Of a stretch of 64,000 nt of DNA, positions 25,929 through 34,382 are shown piece after piece. A program made the position numbers and the translations under genes. Every line of letters begins with the position of its first letter. Position 1 is the first letter of the stretch. Under the pieces are notes generated by a model. That model saw only the letters and a program-made list of their open reading frames with translations, had not been told where the DNA came from and did no database searches. This stretch comes from a virus. The DNA lies in IMG/VR virus record IMGVR_UViG_3300042691_055965, positions 165,189-229,188 of that record; one strand, 5' to 3'.

Positions 25929-28262
25929 ATGAATAAAGATTTAGATTATTCTAAATTTGTCAACCCAGTCATTCAGGTGACTTGGGAAGACTATGCTGAA
26001 AACTTTACACAAGATAAAATAAAAAGTGTTAAACATTATTTTCAAAAAAAGTATAACACACCTAATGTGAATATCTTAACAAAAGTTAAGAACGTTAAAG
26101 AAGATGGTGAACAAACCGTAGATGTTTCTGTAAATATTATGGACGGAAACTATCAAGTTGATTTACTAAAACAATACTTAAAAAGTAAGGGATTAGAAGA
26201 ATATACTGAAAAAGTATTAAATCACAATAGAATTGTTGAAAATAAAATGCAAGAAAATGAAACAGATTCGTCTGTGTTCAAAAAGTGGTATATTAAAAAC
26301 ATTGAGTTTTCAAACTTTCTTTCGTATGGACAAAATCAAAAGTTGGATTTTGAAAAGTGTAACGGAATCACGGTTATTGAATCCAATCCACCTAACTTTG
26401 GTGGTAAAACTGTATTGAGTGTCGACTTATTATTGTTTTTGTTCTTCAATGAAACCACAAAAACAACAAAGGCGGAAGAAATATTTAACAGGTTTACAGA
26501 TGCAGATACAGTTTCAGTAAAAGGTGAAATCATTATTGATGGTGAAGAATACGTTATTATTAGAAACATTGAAAGAAAGATGTCCAAAAAAGGTGAATGG
26601 AATGTCAAAACTGAATTGGACTTCTTTAAGAAATTATCAGATGGTAGTCTTCAAAACTTCACAGGTGAACAAAGAAGGGAAACTGAAAAGTTTATCAAAG
26701 ATTCTATAGGTACAAAAGATGATTTCTTGATGACAATTTTGACTACCGCAACAAACCTTGAAGAACTAATAGATTCAAAACCAACCGCAAGAGGACAGGT
26801 TTTATCAAGATTTATGGGACTTGAATTTTTGAAAAGAAAAGAAGATATTGCAAAATCAATCTACTCTGATTTTTCAAAGTCAATGTTATCTAATCTTTAC
26901 AACACCGAAGAACTTAAATCCAAAAACGTTGATAATGAAAACCAAATTCAAGAACAAAAAACATTAGTTGAAGAAAAGACAAAAGAACTTGAAACAATTG
27001 AAGACAACATAACAAAGGGAAAACAATATCGTGATGATATGTTAAAGAAAAAACATACCAATATTGATAATGAATTAAGTAGATTGAACCCAAGTCAAGT
27101 AAAACAAGAAATTGAAGGACACGAATATCAAATTGAACAGACAAAAGTAAAACTTGGAGAACTTAACGTTGTTGAACCAACTGAGTTTTATAAAGAAACT
27201 GAACACGACAAGACTAAAGAAGAATATTCAAAACTTAATAAAGAGTTAATTCAGATTGAAACAAAAATAGAAGAGGTTGAAAAACTAAAGAGTTCTGTTG
27301 AGGGTGGAATCAAATGTGAACATTGTGGGATTGATTTGATGAATGCTAGTATTACACAACAAAAGATATCCGAACTTGATGGTTATATCAGTCAAAAAGA
27401 TAATGTTTGGACTACGATGCAGGTTTTATCAGGCATAGAACAAACTTTTGTTAGGTTGAAAAAAGAGTTTGATGAATATGAAAAAAACAAACTTATCAAA
27501 GAAAAGTATGATGCAACTATTGAAAATTATCAGTTAAAAATTGACGGACTTCAATCAAAGTTGACAGAGTATGATAAGATGTTGGATAAAATTAAAGAAA
27601 ATGAACATATTGATAGTATGTTGATTAAAGCGGATATAAGGTTATCCGATTTAGAAACAAGTAAAACCAATACTGTTCAAACAATTAATAATAGTAATTA
27701 CACCATCAAAACGTTAGAGGAAAACATCAAAAATAATTTGAACACCATTATCAAAATTGCAGAAGAGCAAGAAAAAGAAAAAATCCATAAGATTTTCTTG
27801 GATGCATATGGTAAGAACGGAATATCCAAAATCATAATGAAAACAATGATGCCACTTATCAATTCAGAACTTCAAAGATTGATGGAAGATAGTTGTTATT
27901 TCAAATTGGAAGTTAGAATCAGTGACAAAAATGAAGTAGAATTCATTATGATAGATAATGGTACTGGTGTTGAAAAATTAATGGCGTCAGGTTCAGGTTA
28001 TGAAAGAACGATAGCATCATTGGCATTGAGATCGGTTTTAAGTAAAATTTGTTCTTTACCTAAACCAAATGTTATAGTTTTCGATGAGGTATTTGGAAAA
28101 ATATCAAATGACAATTTGGAATTAGTGTCTGAATTTTTTGTCAAAATAAAAGATTACTTCGAAAAGATATTTTTGATTACACATAATCCGATGGTAAATC
28201 AATGGGCTGATAGTATAGTTAAAATTAAAAAAGAAGATAATATTTCAAAAGTTTATCAATAG
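25929..28262 (+). CDS. Recombination ATPase subunit (T4 gp46/SbcC/Rad50 type)
   Basis: The 777-aa protein starts at ATG 25929; the in-frame ATG at 25839 would overlap the previous gene by 71 nt. About 120 residues precede the usual Rad50 start (IEFSNFLSYG near residue 127). The P-loop near 155-163 reads NPPNFGGKT instead of the common GxNGxGKS. Two long coiled coils flank a zinc hook (CEHC near 462). Signature and Walker B motifs are SGSGYE and VIVFDEVFGK (near 714). It pairs with the nuclease at 23803-24582. Confidence 0.88.
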   Translation: MNKDLDYSKFVNPVIQVTWEDYAENFTQDKIKSVKHYFQKKYNTPNVNILTKVKNVKEDGEQTVDVSVNIMDGNYQVDLLKQYLKSKGLEEYTEKVLNHNRIVENKMQENETDSSVFKKWYIKNIEFSNFLSYGQNQKLDFEKCNGITVIESNPPNFGGKTVLSVDLLLFLFFNETTKTTKAEEIFNRFTDADTVSVKGEIIIDGEEYVIIRNIERKMSKKGEWNVKTELDFFKKLSDGSLQNFTGEQRRETEKFIKDSIGTKDDFLMTILTTATNLEELIDSKPTARGQVLSRFMGLEFLKRKEDIAKSIYSDFSKSMLSNLYNTEELKSKNVDNENQIQEQKTLVEEKTKELETIEDNITKGKQYRDDMLKKKHTNIDNELSRLNPSQVKQEIEGHEYQIEQTKVKLGELNVVEPTEFYKETEHDKTKEEYSKLNKELIQIETKIEEVEKLKSSVEGGIKCEHCGIDLMNASITQQKISELDGYISQKDNVWTTMQVLSGIEQTFVRLKKEFDEYEKNKLIKEKYDATIENYQLKIDGLQSKLTEYDKMLDKIKENEHIDSMLIKADIRLSDLETSKTNTVQTINNSNYTIKTLEENIKNNLNTIIKIAEEQEKEKIHKIFLDAYGKNGISKIIMKTMMPLINSELQRLMEDSCYFKLEVRISDKNEVEFIMIDNGTGVEKLMASGSGYERTIASLALRSVLSKICSLPKPNVIVFDEVFGKISNDNLELVSEFFVKIKDYFEKIFLITHNPMVNQWADSIVKIKKEDNISKVYQ

Positions 28263-28277
28263 TATTGTTTTTTATTG

Positions 28278-28285
28278 TATATTTG
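28278..28285 (+). promoter_or_regulatory. Candidate -7 box (TATATTTG)
   Basis: It matches the Bacteroidota -7 consensus TAnnTTTG, 21 nt before ATG 28299. No good TTTG lies 18-20 nt upstream, so this is a weaker site than the others. Confidence 0.4.
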
Positions 28286-28298
28286 AAAAAAAAGTAAA

Positions 28299-28994
28299 AT
28301 GACAGATAAAAAAATTTTGGTTAAGGATTTAGTTGTTCATTTAAAAAGAATGGATTTTGTAAAACACATGGTTGATTATATCAACAACGAAATTCCTTTA
28401 ACTATCTTTCCTATTGCAAAAAGAGAAGGGTTAACGATAAATGAATGGGTTAAGGATGTTGAGGATGATACAAAACAACATACTGTATTGACGACTACTA
28501 GAATATCATACGATGGTGTTAAATCATTTTTAGTGTATAGATTTAATAAAATCTTATCATCATATAAAGATGCGAATATTAAAGTACTCAAAATTGCTGA
28601 AGTTGAAAGTACCGATAATGAAGAAATTAAACATAAATCTTTTGACGCTATATTTGATTTTAATGGTGATATTATCATAATTGAGATAAAAGTAACACAA
28701 AGTGATTCAGGATTTACAGGTGCAACACACACAACATCAAAGGCTAATACTTATCTTTTAATTTCTTTAAAAGTTAACAGAAATAAAAAAGTAATAATAG
28801 ATGAAAAATATATTGATGGGGCATTTGCAATGTTGATTAATTTAGAAAAAACAGAATGGAAGGGGGAACCTAAAAAATCGAGTAGTTTTAGCTCATTTAA
28901 GTTATTATCAAAGGATAATCATGATGAAAATATTATTTGTGGTAAACTCAAAAAAAATAAAGTTAATAAAAAGATAATTTTTGAAAAAATATGA
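28299..28994 (+). CDS. Putative restriction endonuclease (PD-(D/E)XK type)
   Basis: The 231-aa protein has FDAIFDFNGDIIIIEIKVTQ at residues 115-134. This gives D116-x12-E129-I-K131, the spacing of a PD-(D/E)XK core with each acidic residue at the end of a hydrophobic strand. A Ser/Thr-rich segment (FTGATHTTSKAN) follows. The stop overlaps the start of a DNA methyltransferase (ATGA at 28991-28994), the classic layout of a type II restriction-modification pair. The specificity and even the restriction role are inferred. Confidence 0.55.
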   Translation: MTDKKILVKDLVVHLKRMDFVKHMVDYINNEIPLTIFPIAKREGLTINEWVKDVEDDTKQHTVLTTTRISYDGVKSFLVYRFNKILSSYKDANIKVLKIAEVESTDNEEIKHKSFDAIFDFNGDIIIIEIKVTQSDSGFTGATHTTSKANTYLLISLKVNRNKKVIIDEKYIDGAFAMLINLEKTEWKGEPKKSSSFSSFKLLSKDNHDENIICGKLKKNKVNKKIIFEKI

Positions 28995-29887
28995 ATGAAG
29001 TTATATTAGGTAACGCTATTGAAGTATTACAAAGATATGAAGATAACACGTTTGATTTGACGGTAACGTCACCACCTTACGATAACTTAAGAACGTATAA
29101 CGGGAAAATTAAGGATGAAGTCGTTTTTGAAGATGGATTTAGTTTTCCCTTTGTTGAAATGGCTCGTGAACTATATAGAGTTACCAAAAAAGGAGGTGTT
29201 GTGGTTTGGGTTGTAAACGATCAAGTAAAAAACGGAGGTGAAACTGGTAGTTCATTCAAACAGGCTCTTAAATTTATGGAAATTGGATTTACATTGTATG
29301 ATACGATGATTTATCATAAAAATGGTGCACCATTTCCTGAAACGGGTAGATATTCACAAGTTTTTGAATATATGTTCATATTAACAAAGGGTAAACCAAA
29401 AACCGTTAATCTTTTAAAAGATAAACCAAACAGATGGGCAGGGCATTCAAACTTTGGTGATCCGTCAAAAAGGGAAAAAGATGGAAACTTGAAAAAAGTT
29501 GATAAGTTTACTGTTGCTGAATTTGGAACAAGGTATAATGTTTGGTATATAAATAATGGAAAAGGGTTTTCATCCAAAGACGATATCGCATTTCAACATC
29601 CTGCAATATTTCCTGAATCACTTGCCGAAGATCACATTTTATCTTGGAGTAATGAAGGTGATTTGGTATTGGATCCGATGTGTGGCAGTGGAACAACATT
29701 GAAAATGGCAAAATTAAATAACAGAAATTATGTTGGAATCGACATCAATGTTGAGTATGTTGAGTTGTCAGAAAAAAGAGTAGAATCGGTAGTACCATAC
29801 ACTGAAGAAAATATAAATCCAAAGGTTAAATTTATATTATCTAAACAGGATGCATTGTTGAAAAGAAAAAGTAAAAAAGAAATTTAA
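28991..29887 (+). CDS. DNA methyltransferase, TSPPY type (putative R-M partner)
   Basis: The 298-aa protein has motif IV (VTSPPYDNLRTY, about residues 25-36) near the N-terminus and motif I (DPMCGSGTTLKMAK, about 232-245) near the C-terminus. This is the beta-class order of amino-methyltransferases (N4-cytosine or N6-adenine). It is translationally coupled to the putative endonuclease upstream. It could protect phage DNA from host restriction or form a complete R-M system. Confidence 0.85.
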   Translation: MNEVILGNAIEVLQRYEDNTFDLTVTSPPYDNLRTYNGKIKDEVVFEDGFSFPFVEMARELYRVTKKGGVVVWVVNDQVKNGGETGSSFKQALKFMEIGFTLYDTMIYHKNGAPFPETGRYSQVFEYMFILTKGKPKTVNLLKDKPNRWAGHSNFGDPSKREKDGNLKKVDKFTVAEFGTRYNVWYINNGKGFSSKDDIAFQHPAIFPESLAEDHILSWSNEGDLVLDPMCGSGTTLKMAKLNNRNYVGIDINVEYVELSEKRVESVVPYTEENINPKVKFILSKQDALLKRKSKKEI

Positions 29888-29888
29888 A

Positions 29889-29896
29889 TATTTATA
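29889..29896 (+). promoter_or_regulatory. TATTTATA late-type motif
   Basis: It lies 16 nt before ATG 29905, and may drive the 215-aa gene and the coupled sigma factor. Confidence 0.42.
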
Positions 29897-29904
29897 TATA
29901 GAAT

Positions 29905-30552
29905 ATGTTTGTGGTTAATAGAATTATACGTAAATTTGTTTTGTGGTTAACAACAAAGAAAATGAGTAGAAAAAAAACTAATACAAAACAAAAAAAAGAC
30001 CCCCAATATATGTTATTTGTTTTTGGGGATTTAGCCGAATCAAGTGAGGTTACACAATACATTTCTAGTCAATTACTTACAATTGTTAGTTCACAGTTTT
30101 TGAAATATACTTATGGTGAATATGGAATTGTTTTCAACTTTAGAAGTGATGAAACATTCGATGACTTGAAAGAATATGTTGATATGGCTCTTTCAGATTT
30201 AACCGACCAGTACTTCTTATTAGAAACAACAAAAAACTTTGAAATAAAAATGCCAAGAAAGATGAAAAAAGATTTCTTGAACATAGACAACCAATTAAGT
30301 AACGATATACCAATTGCGGGTTCTATTTCGAAAGAAGAAAAACCTAAATTTAATTGGGATGAGAAAAAAATTATTACTTTTGATTTTTTATTACCGGTAA
30401 TCAATCAAAATTTTGAAAACATAACAGAAGAAATAGTAGAAGAAGAACCGTCAATAGACGACATTTTAGATAAAATATCAGAGAGAGGAATAGATTCATT
30501 AACAAAAAGAGAAACAGAAATTTTAGAGAATTATGGAAAGAGAAAGAATTGA
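29905..30552 (+). CDS. Hypothetical protein with DUF6576-like C-terminus
   Basis: The 215-aa protein has a basic N-terminal 35 residues and a globular middle. Its C-terminal segment, SIDDILDKISERGIDSLTKRE, closely resembles the short helical DUF6576 motif found at the C-terminus of Bacteroidota rhomboid-family proteins. The 3' end overlaps the sigma factor gene by 20 nt, so the two are co-expressed. The function is unknown. Confidence 0.6.
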   Translation: MFVVNRIIRKFVLWLTTKKMSRKKTNTKQKKDPQYMLFVFGDLAESSEVTQYISSQLLTIVSSQFLKYTYGEYGIVFNFRSDETFDDLKEYVDMALSDLTDQYFLLETTKNFEIKMPRKMKKDFLNIDNQLSNDIPIAGSISKEEKPKFNWDEKKIITFDFLLPVINQNFENITEEIVEEEPSIDDILDKISERGIDSLTKRETEILENYGKRKN

Positions 30553-31348
30553 AGAAGTAAAAAACAGTAATCCTTTAAATCAGGATGAAATCCAAATTTA
30601 TTTGAAAGACATTCGAAAGTTAAAAGTAATGACACCTGAAAGGGAAAAGATTCTTTCAGAAAGAATCACGTCAAATAATTGTACAGCAAGAGAAAGGGAA
30701 CTTATCTATAAAGAACTGTTAGAGGGTAATTTGAGATTCGTGATTACTGTTGCTAAACAATATCAAAATCAAGGAATTGATTTATCTGATTTAATTGCTG
30801 AAGGTAATTTTGGTTTAATGAAGGCTATCAAAAACTTTGATTGGAGTAAAAAGAATCGTTTTATTTCATACGCAGTTTGGTGGATTAAACAATCTATCTT
30901 ACAATCACTTAATGAAAATTCAAGAACAATCAGACTACCAGTGAACGTTGTTCAAGATATGCAAAAAGAAAAAAGACAAATCGAAAATACAAATAAAGAA
31001 TTGTCTAGTAAGTTTGCAAATCTACCTAAAATTATAGATTTGGATATGCACATCAATGAAGATGGTGATACATTGATTGATGTTATAAAAAATGAAAATG
31101 TTGAATCCCCTGATGAAATTTTTTCTACACAAGATACTTTAAAAGAAAAAATGATGTCAATTATGTCTGTTTTGGATGAAAGAGAAAGAACAATAGTTGA
31201 AGATTACTATGGTTTGTCAGGAACACCAAGAACATTAGAAGACATTGGTATGGACTTTGGTTTAACAAAAGAAAGGGTAAGGCAAATTAAAGAAAAGGCA
31301 CTTCGCAAGTTAAGAAACGAATGTTCTGAATTATTTGATTATTTATAA
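30533..31348 (+). CDS. RNA polymerase sigma-70 factor (RpoD-like)
   Basis: The 271-aa protein has all main sigma regions: 1.2 (DEIQIYLKDIRKLKVMT), 2.1-2.4 (NLRFVITVAKQY, DLIAEGNFGLMKAI, FISYAVWWIKQSILQ), 3 (SRTIRLPVNVV) and 4 (DERERTIVEDYYGL, then the helix-turn-helix TLEDIGMDFGLTKERVRQIKEKALRKLR). The length is close to the short primary sigma factors of Bacteroidota. T4 uses a much smaller, divergent sigma (gp55) for late genes; here a nearly complete host-type factor seems to be carried instead. It may direct late transcription. Confidence 0.92.
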   Translation: MERERIEEVKNSNPLNQDEIQIYLKDIRKLKVMTPEREKILSERITSNNCTARERELIYKELLEGNLRFVITVAKQYQNQGIDLSDLIAEGNFGLMKAIKNFDWSKKNRFISYAVWWIKQSILQSLNENSRTIRLPVNVVQDMQKEKRQIENTNKELSSKFANLPKIIDLDMHINEDGDTLIDVIKNENVESPDEIFSTQDTLKEKMMSIMSVLDERERTIVEDYYGLSGTPRTLEDIGMDFGLTKERVRQIKEKALRKLRNECSELFDYL

Positions 31349-31353
31349 AAAAA

Positions 31354-31385
31354 TTTGGCAGAATCAAACCTTTATCATATCTTTG
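31354..31385 (+). promoter_or_regulatory. Bacteroidota-type promoter (TTTG-N20-TATCTTTG)
   Basis: TTTG 31354-31357 and TATCTTTG 31378-31385 are separated by exactly 20 nt, matching the -33/-7 consensus. It precedes ATG 31410. The sequence around the -7 box (31373-31395) is repeated without change at 31809-31831. Confidence 0.8.
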
Positions 31386-31409
31386 TATCACAAACAAAAA
31401 AGGTAAGAT

Positions 31410-31802
31410 ATGACGATGACTGAAAAAATTACAAAACTTCAAGAGTTGAACAAAGAAATTGGTTCAATCAAAAACAACTTCAAAACTGATATGTTCAATT
31501 TTATTATTGGGGAGTTCGAAAAAAGAGGTTTTGTAACTGATCCACGAGGTAAAGGGTTTGAAAGAGGATTATATAATCCTGAATTGAAAGTGTCAATTCA
31601 TGTTGGTAATATTTCAAATATGTCCGTAGGAATTTCTGTTATTGATATGGTAAATAATGGAATGAATTGGGGAACCGCATACAACTCGTTAACTAACGGA
31701 ACTGAAATCAGGTTTAATTATCTTAAAAATGATTTTGAAAAGTTTTACAACACAACTTTCAAAAATCGTGTAAAAAAATTGGAAGAAATTTTGGCAGATT
31801 AA
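31410..31802 (+). CDS. Hypothetical protein under its own promoter
   Basis: The 130-aa protein has helical ends around a central beta sheet with Gly-rich turns (RGKGFERGLYNPELKVSIHVG). No family is recognised. ATG 31416 is an alternative start. It has its own host-type promoter and stands alone before the small RNA. The -33 element of the next promoter lies inside its 3' end. It is probably an early gene. Confidence 0.6.
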   Translation: MTMTEKITKLQELNKEIGSIKNNFKTDMFNFIIGEFEKRGFVTDPRGKGFERGLYNPELKVSIHVGNISNMSVGISVIDMVNNGMNWGTAYNSLTNGTEIRFNYLKNDFEKFYNTTFKNRVKKLEEILAD

Positions 31803-31821
31803 AATCTCTATCATATCTTTG
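31790..31821 (+). promoter_or_regulatory. Bacteroidota-type promoter for small RNA
   Basis: TTTG 31790-31793 and TATCTTTG 31814-31821 are 20 nt apart. It shares a 23-nt identical core with the promoter at 31354, and no ORF follows, which implies an RNA gene. Confidence 0.8.
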
Positions 31822-31827
31822 TATCAC

Positions 31828-31976
31828 AAACGATGAGAGATTAGTCAATCATAATTTGTAACGGGAAGCTTACTCCTGGAGTCGTAAGTCGTCGTGACAC
31901 CGCGGTTAGTGTGTCGGGTTTAAATTCCTCGAATCGGACCGAAAAAAATTAAAAGGGTGGGTTTTCCCACCCTTTT
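31828..31976 (+). ncRNA. Candidate small structured RNA
   Basis: A roughly 150-nt transcript is expected between the promoter at 31790 and the terminator at 31951. No ORF of note is present. Visible stems include GCTTAC/GTAAGT around 31868-31889 (10-nt loop) and GACAC/GTGTC around 31896-31915. The segment is GC-richer than its surroundings. A GGTTTAAATTCC stretch recalls a tRNA T-arm, but no acceptor stem can be closed. The family is unknown. Confidence 0.55.
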
Positions 31977-31980
31977 ATAT
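31951..31980 (+). terminator. Intrinsic terminator
   Basis: An 11-bp stem (AAAAGGGTGGG / CCCACCCTTTT) with a TTTT loop is followed by an AT-rich tail. It ends the small RNA. Confidence 0.85.
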
Positions 31981-32015
31981 TTATATAATAATATTTTGGT
32001 GTCAGAATACATCAA

Positions 32016-32049
32016 AACAACCATAGTCAGAATACTATGGTTGTTTTTT
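32016..32049 (+). terminator. Intrinsic terminator
   Basis: A 12-bp stem, AACAACCATAGT / ACTATGGTTGTT, with a 6-nt loop is followed by a T run. It lies in the gene-free stretch 31977-32124, which otherwise shows only a 10-nt direct repeat (GTCAGAATAC at 32001 and 32026). Confidence 0.85.
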
Positions 32050-32124
32050 GTTAAGATGATGTTTTATTTTAAAAAATCCCTATTTGTTTTATTTTTTGAT
32101 ATTTATTGATTATATTTTACTATT

Positions 32125-33279
32125 ATGAATGAAAAATTCTTACCGTGGTTTCTTTTATTTTGTGCTCTTGGACTTTCGGGGACTGCCGCTTACTATAGTG
32201 TTGTAGGTTTAAGTATTGTATTTGTTGGTGTGGCAATACCAGTAATAATAATGGGAAGTTTTTTGGAAATTTCTAAAATTGCAATTGCCACATATCTACA
32301 CGAAAATTGGAAAAATACTTATGGTGCCTTGAAAATTTATATGACAATTGCGCTTGTAACACTTTCTATTATTACTTCATTAGGGATTTATGGGCTTTTA
32401 AGTACAGGATTTCAAGGAAACATTGCAAAACTTGAAATAAATGAAAAACAAGTAAAAAATGTCGAAGTAAAGAAAAAAAGATTTGATGAAATTAAAATCG
32501 AATTAACAAAAGAAAAAACAATCTTGGATGGTGACATAACTAAGTTGAGGGATGGTTTATCGAATAACACAACAACACAGACTGTAGATAGAAAAACTGG
32601 ACAGGTTATCACTAAGGCAAATAATGCAAATAGAAAATCATTTGAAGGACAATTAAAAGAAGCACAAGTAAGACGTGACACAATTGCAAAAAGAATTGAT
32701 GCAATGAATGATAGTATCACAAATCTTGAAGTCCAAATACTAAACATGGAGTCAGAAGAAATTTCAGGTAGTGAACTTGGTGCTATTAAGTATGTTAGTG
32801 AAATATTGGATTGGGACATCAAAAGAACTGCAAACTTATTTATATTGATTCTTATATTTGTATTCGATCCACTTGCCATTACTTTAGTTATTGCTACAAA
32901 TCAAGCATTTAAATCAAGAAGAAAAGTAAAAGAAGAACCAGAACCAACATCAACCCAAGAGGAAGAGATTTATCCCGTAAATACACCTGATTACCCCGTA
33001 AGTACCCCACTAGTTACCCCACAAGTTGAGGTGGACATTGATGTCCCCCACGAAAAAGAAACCAAACAAGCACCGACTAACTACCAAACAAGTACCGAGC
33101 AAGTAATTGAAGATACAATTGTTAAAAGTGTTGAAGTTACAGAAATACAAGAAGACGAAATAAAAACTGAAGACACAAAACAGGTAATAATAGAAGAATC
33201 AATCGATAATCAACCTAAAAAATTATCATACCTTAACAGAGATGGTTATGGAAAATCTTTACGAATTGACAGATTTTAA
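32125..33279 (+). CDS. Phage membrane protein with coiled coil
   Basis: The 384-aa protein has three N-terminal hydrophobic segments (about residues 5-28, 30-55 and 70-98). GSFLEISKIAIATYLHENW between them is a motif common to membrane proteins of large phages. A coiled coil follows (105-215), then a fourth segment (NLFILILIFVFDPLAITLVIA) and a disordered Pro/Glu/Thr-rich tail. It is probably an inner-membrane protein exposing its tail to the cytoplasm. The 3' end overlaps the amidase-like gene by 38 nt. Confidence 0.65.
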   Translation: MNEKFLPWFLLFCALGLSGTAAYYSVVGLSIVFVGVAIPVIIMGSFLEISKIAIATYLHENWKNTYGALKIYMTIALVTLSIITSLGIYGLLSTGFQGNIAKLEINEKQVKNVEVKKKRFDEIKIELTKEKTILDGDITKLRDGLSNNTTTQTVDRKTGQVITKANNANRKSFEGQLKEAQVRRDTIAKRIDAMNDSITNLEVQILNMESEEISGSELGAIKYVSEILDWDIKRTANLFILILIFVFDPLAITLVIATNQAFKSRRKVKEEPEPTSTQEEEIYPVNTPDYPVSTPLVTPQVEVDIDVPHEKETKQAPTNYQTSTEQVIEDTIVKSVEVTEIQEDEIKTEDTKQVIIEESIDNQPKKLSYLNRDGYGKSLRIDRF

Positions 33280-33853
33280 ATCAATCGGTTTAAACGATAA
33301 GAAAACACAAATTATTCTTGGGGACACAAGAAGAGATTACAAAAATTATATCAATTCATTAAAGTATAGGTATAACAAGAAAAATCCTTATTTACCAAAC
33401 TACGTCATTACCAAAAATGGTAAAATTTTTCAAGTAATTCCACCAAATGCTTATTCCAATTACATGGAAAAAGAATCTATTGACAAAAAGTCTATAATTA
33501 TTGTTTTGGAAAATATGGGTTGGCTCAAAAAAAATCCATTGGACAATACGTATACAAATTGGTTAGGTGATATTTATAAAAAGGAAGTTTTCGAAAAAAG
33601 ATGGAGAGATGAAATTTTTTGGGAACCTTATAATAAAAAACAAATAAAAACACTATCTGAACTTATTTTAACATTGTGTGAAAAGTTCAGTTTACCAAAG
33701 AATATGGTAGAAACAAATGTGATTTGTGATGGTGTTGAAAACATAAAAGGAATTACAAGTAAAAGTAATTTTGATATAACATATAAAGATGTTAACCCAT
33801 CTTTTGATTTTAAACTTTTAAAAAAATTAATACAAAATGATGAATCAATATGA
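33242..33853 (+). CDS. Amidase-like (endolysin-type) protein, zinc ligands not evident
   Basis: The 203-aa protein follows the layout of N-acetylmuramoyl-L-alanine amidase (Amidase_2/PGRP). An IILGDTRRD strand stands where the family has a metal-binding His. NYVITKNGKIFQVIPP, SIIIVLENMGWL, a PYNKKQIKTLSELI helix and a final DVNPSFDF block follow in order. The usual His ligands are replaced (GDT; GITSKSNFD), so activity is uncertain. Two spanin-like genes follow, so a lysis role is likely. ATG 33248 is an alternative start. Confidence 0.6.
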   Translation: MVMENLYELTDFKSIGLNDKKTQIILGDTRRDYKNYINSLKYRYNKKNPYLPNYVITKNGKIFQVIPPNAYSNYMEKESIDKKSIIIVLENMGWLKKNPLDNTYTNWLGDIYKKEVFEKRWRDEIFWEPYNKKQIKTLSELILTLCEKFSLPKNMVETNVICDGVENIKGITSKSNFDITYKDVNPSFDFKLLKKLIQNDESI

Positions 33854-34382
33854 CGAAATAAAATCTTTACTTAAAAGGTCTAGAATGTTAATGGAGCAAA
33901 CAGGTCCAATTAACATGGCTAAAAGTATTGAAGATGAAATCGAATCAGACACACAAGACACAAAAGAAGTCGATCCAGAAGAAGTAAAAAAAGAAAAAAG
34001 TAAAACGTATAGAATATCAGGTGGGTTACTAAGTCTTTATAGTAAAGACAAAAAAGATTTGGAACTTACATCAGAAGAAAAAAGTGCGTTTCAGGAAACT
34101 ATGGATGATTTTGTTGAAGATGTATCCAATCTAACGGAATTTGGAAAACTTAATGTTTATGAAAATTCAGTTGAATGGAGTGGTAAAATAATGGACGCTG
34201 ACATCGAATTTTTCTATACTATTGGTGAAGAAACAGGTGTTTATATCAATGGAGATATGATAAAACTTGATGATAAATTAGTAGAATTAATAAACAAACT
34301 AACCACTTTTTATGAAAAGTTCAAAACAAAGTGGGCTAAAGTTATAGGATTAAGAAAGAAAACAAAAGAACAAGAAAAATGA
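33837..34382 (+). CDS. Hypothetical protein with possible head-targeting leader
   Basis: The 181-aa protein begins with NQYDEIKSLLKRSRMLMEQ, a basic helix ending in L-M-E. This is similar to leaders on other proteins in this phage. A strongly charged linker (30-60) and a compact alpha/beta domain follow. No family is recognised. It overlaps the amidase-like gene by 17 nt and the spanin-like gene by 4 nt. Confidence 0.58.
   Translation: MMNQYDEIKSLLKRSRMLMEQTGPINMAKSIEDEIESDTQDTKEVDPEEVKKEKSKTYRISGGLLSLYSKDKKDLELTSEEKSAFQETMDDFVEDVSNLTEFGKLNVYENSVEWSGKIMDADIEFFYTIGEETGVYINGDMIKLDDKLVELINKLTTFYEKFKTKWAKVIGLRKKTKEQEK

Noticed and set aside
31860-31942. A tRNA gene in the small RNA region
   Set aside because: A T-arm-like GGTTTAAATTCC is present, but the T stem is imperfect. 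No 5' segment pairs with the candidate acceptor strands near 31931-31941, and no convincing anticodon arm with a 7-nt loop fits.
32412-32879. A 155-codon minus-strand ORF
   Set aside because: It is the antisense of a coiled-coil coding region with no start context; Lys/Glu-rich genes commonly leave such open antisense frames.
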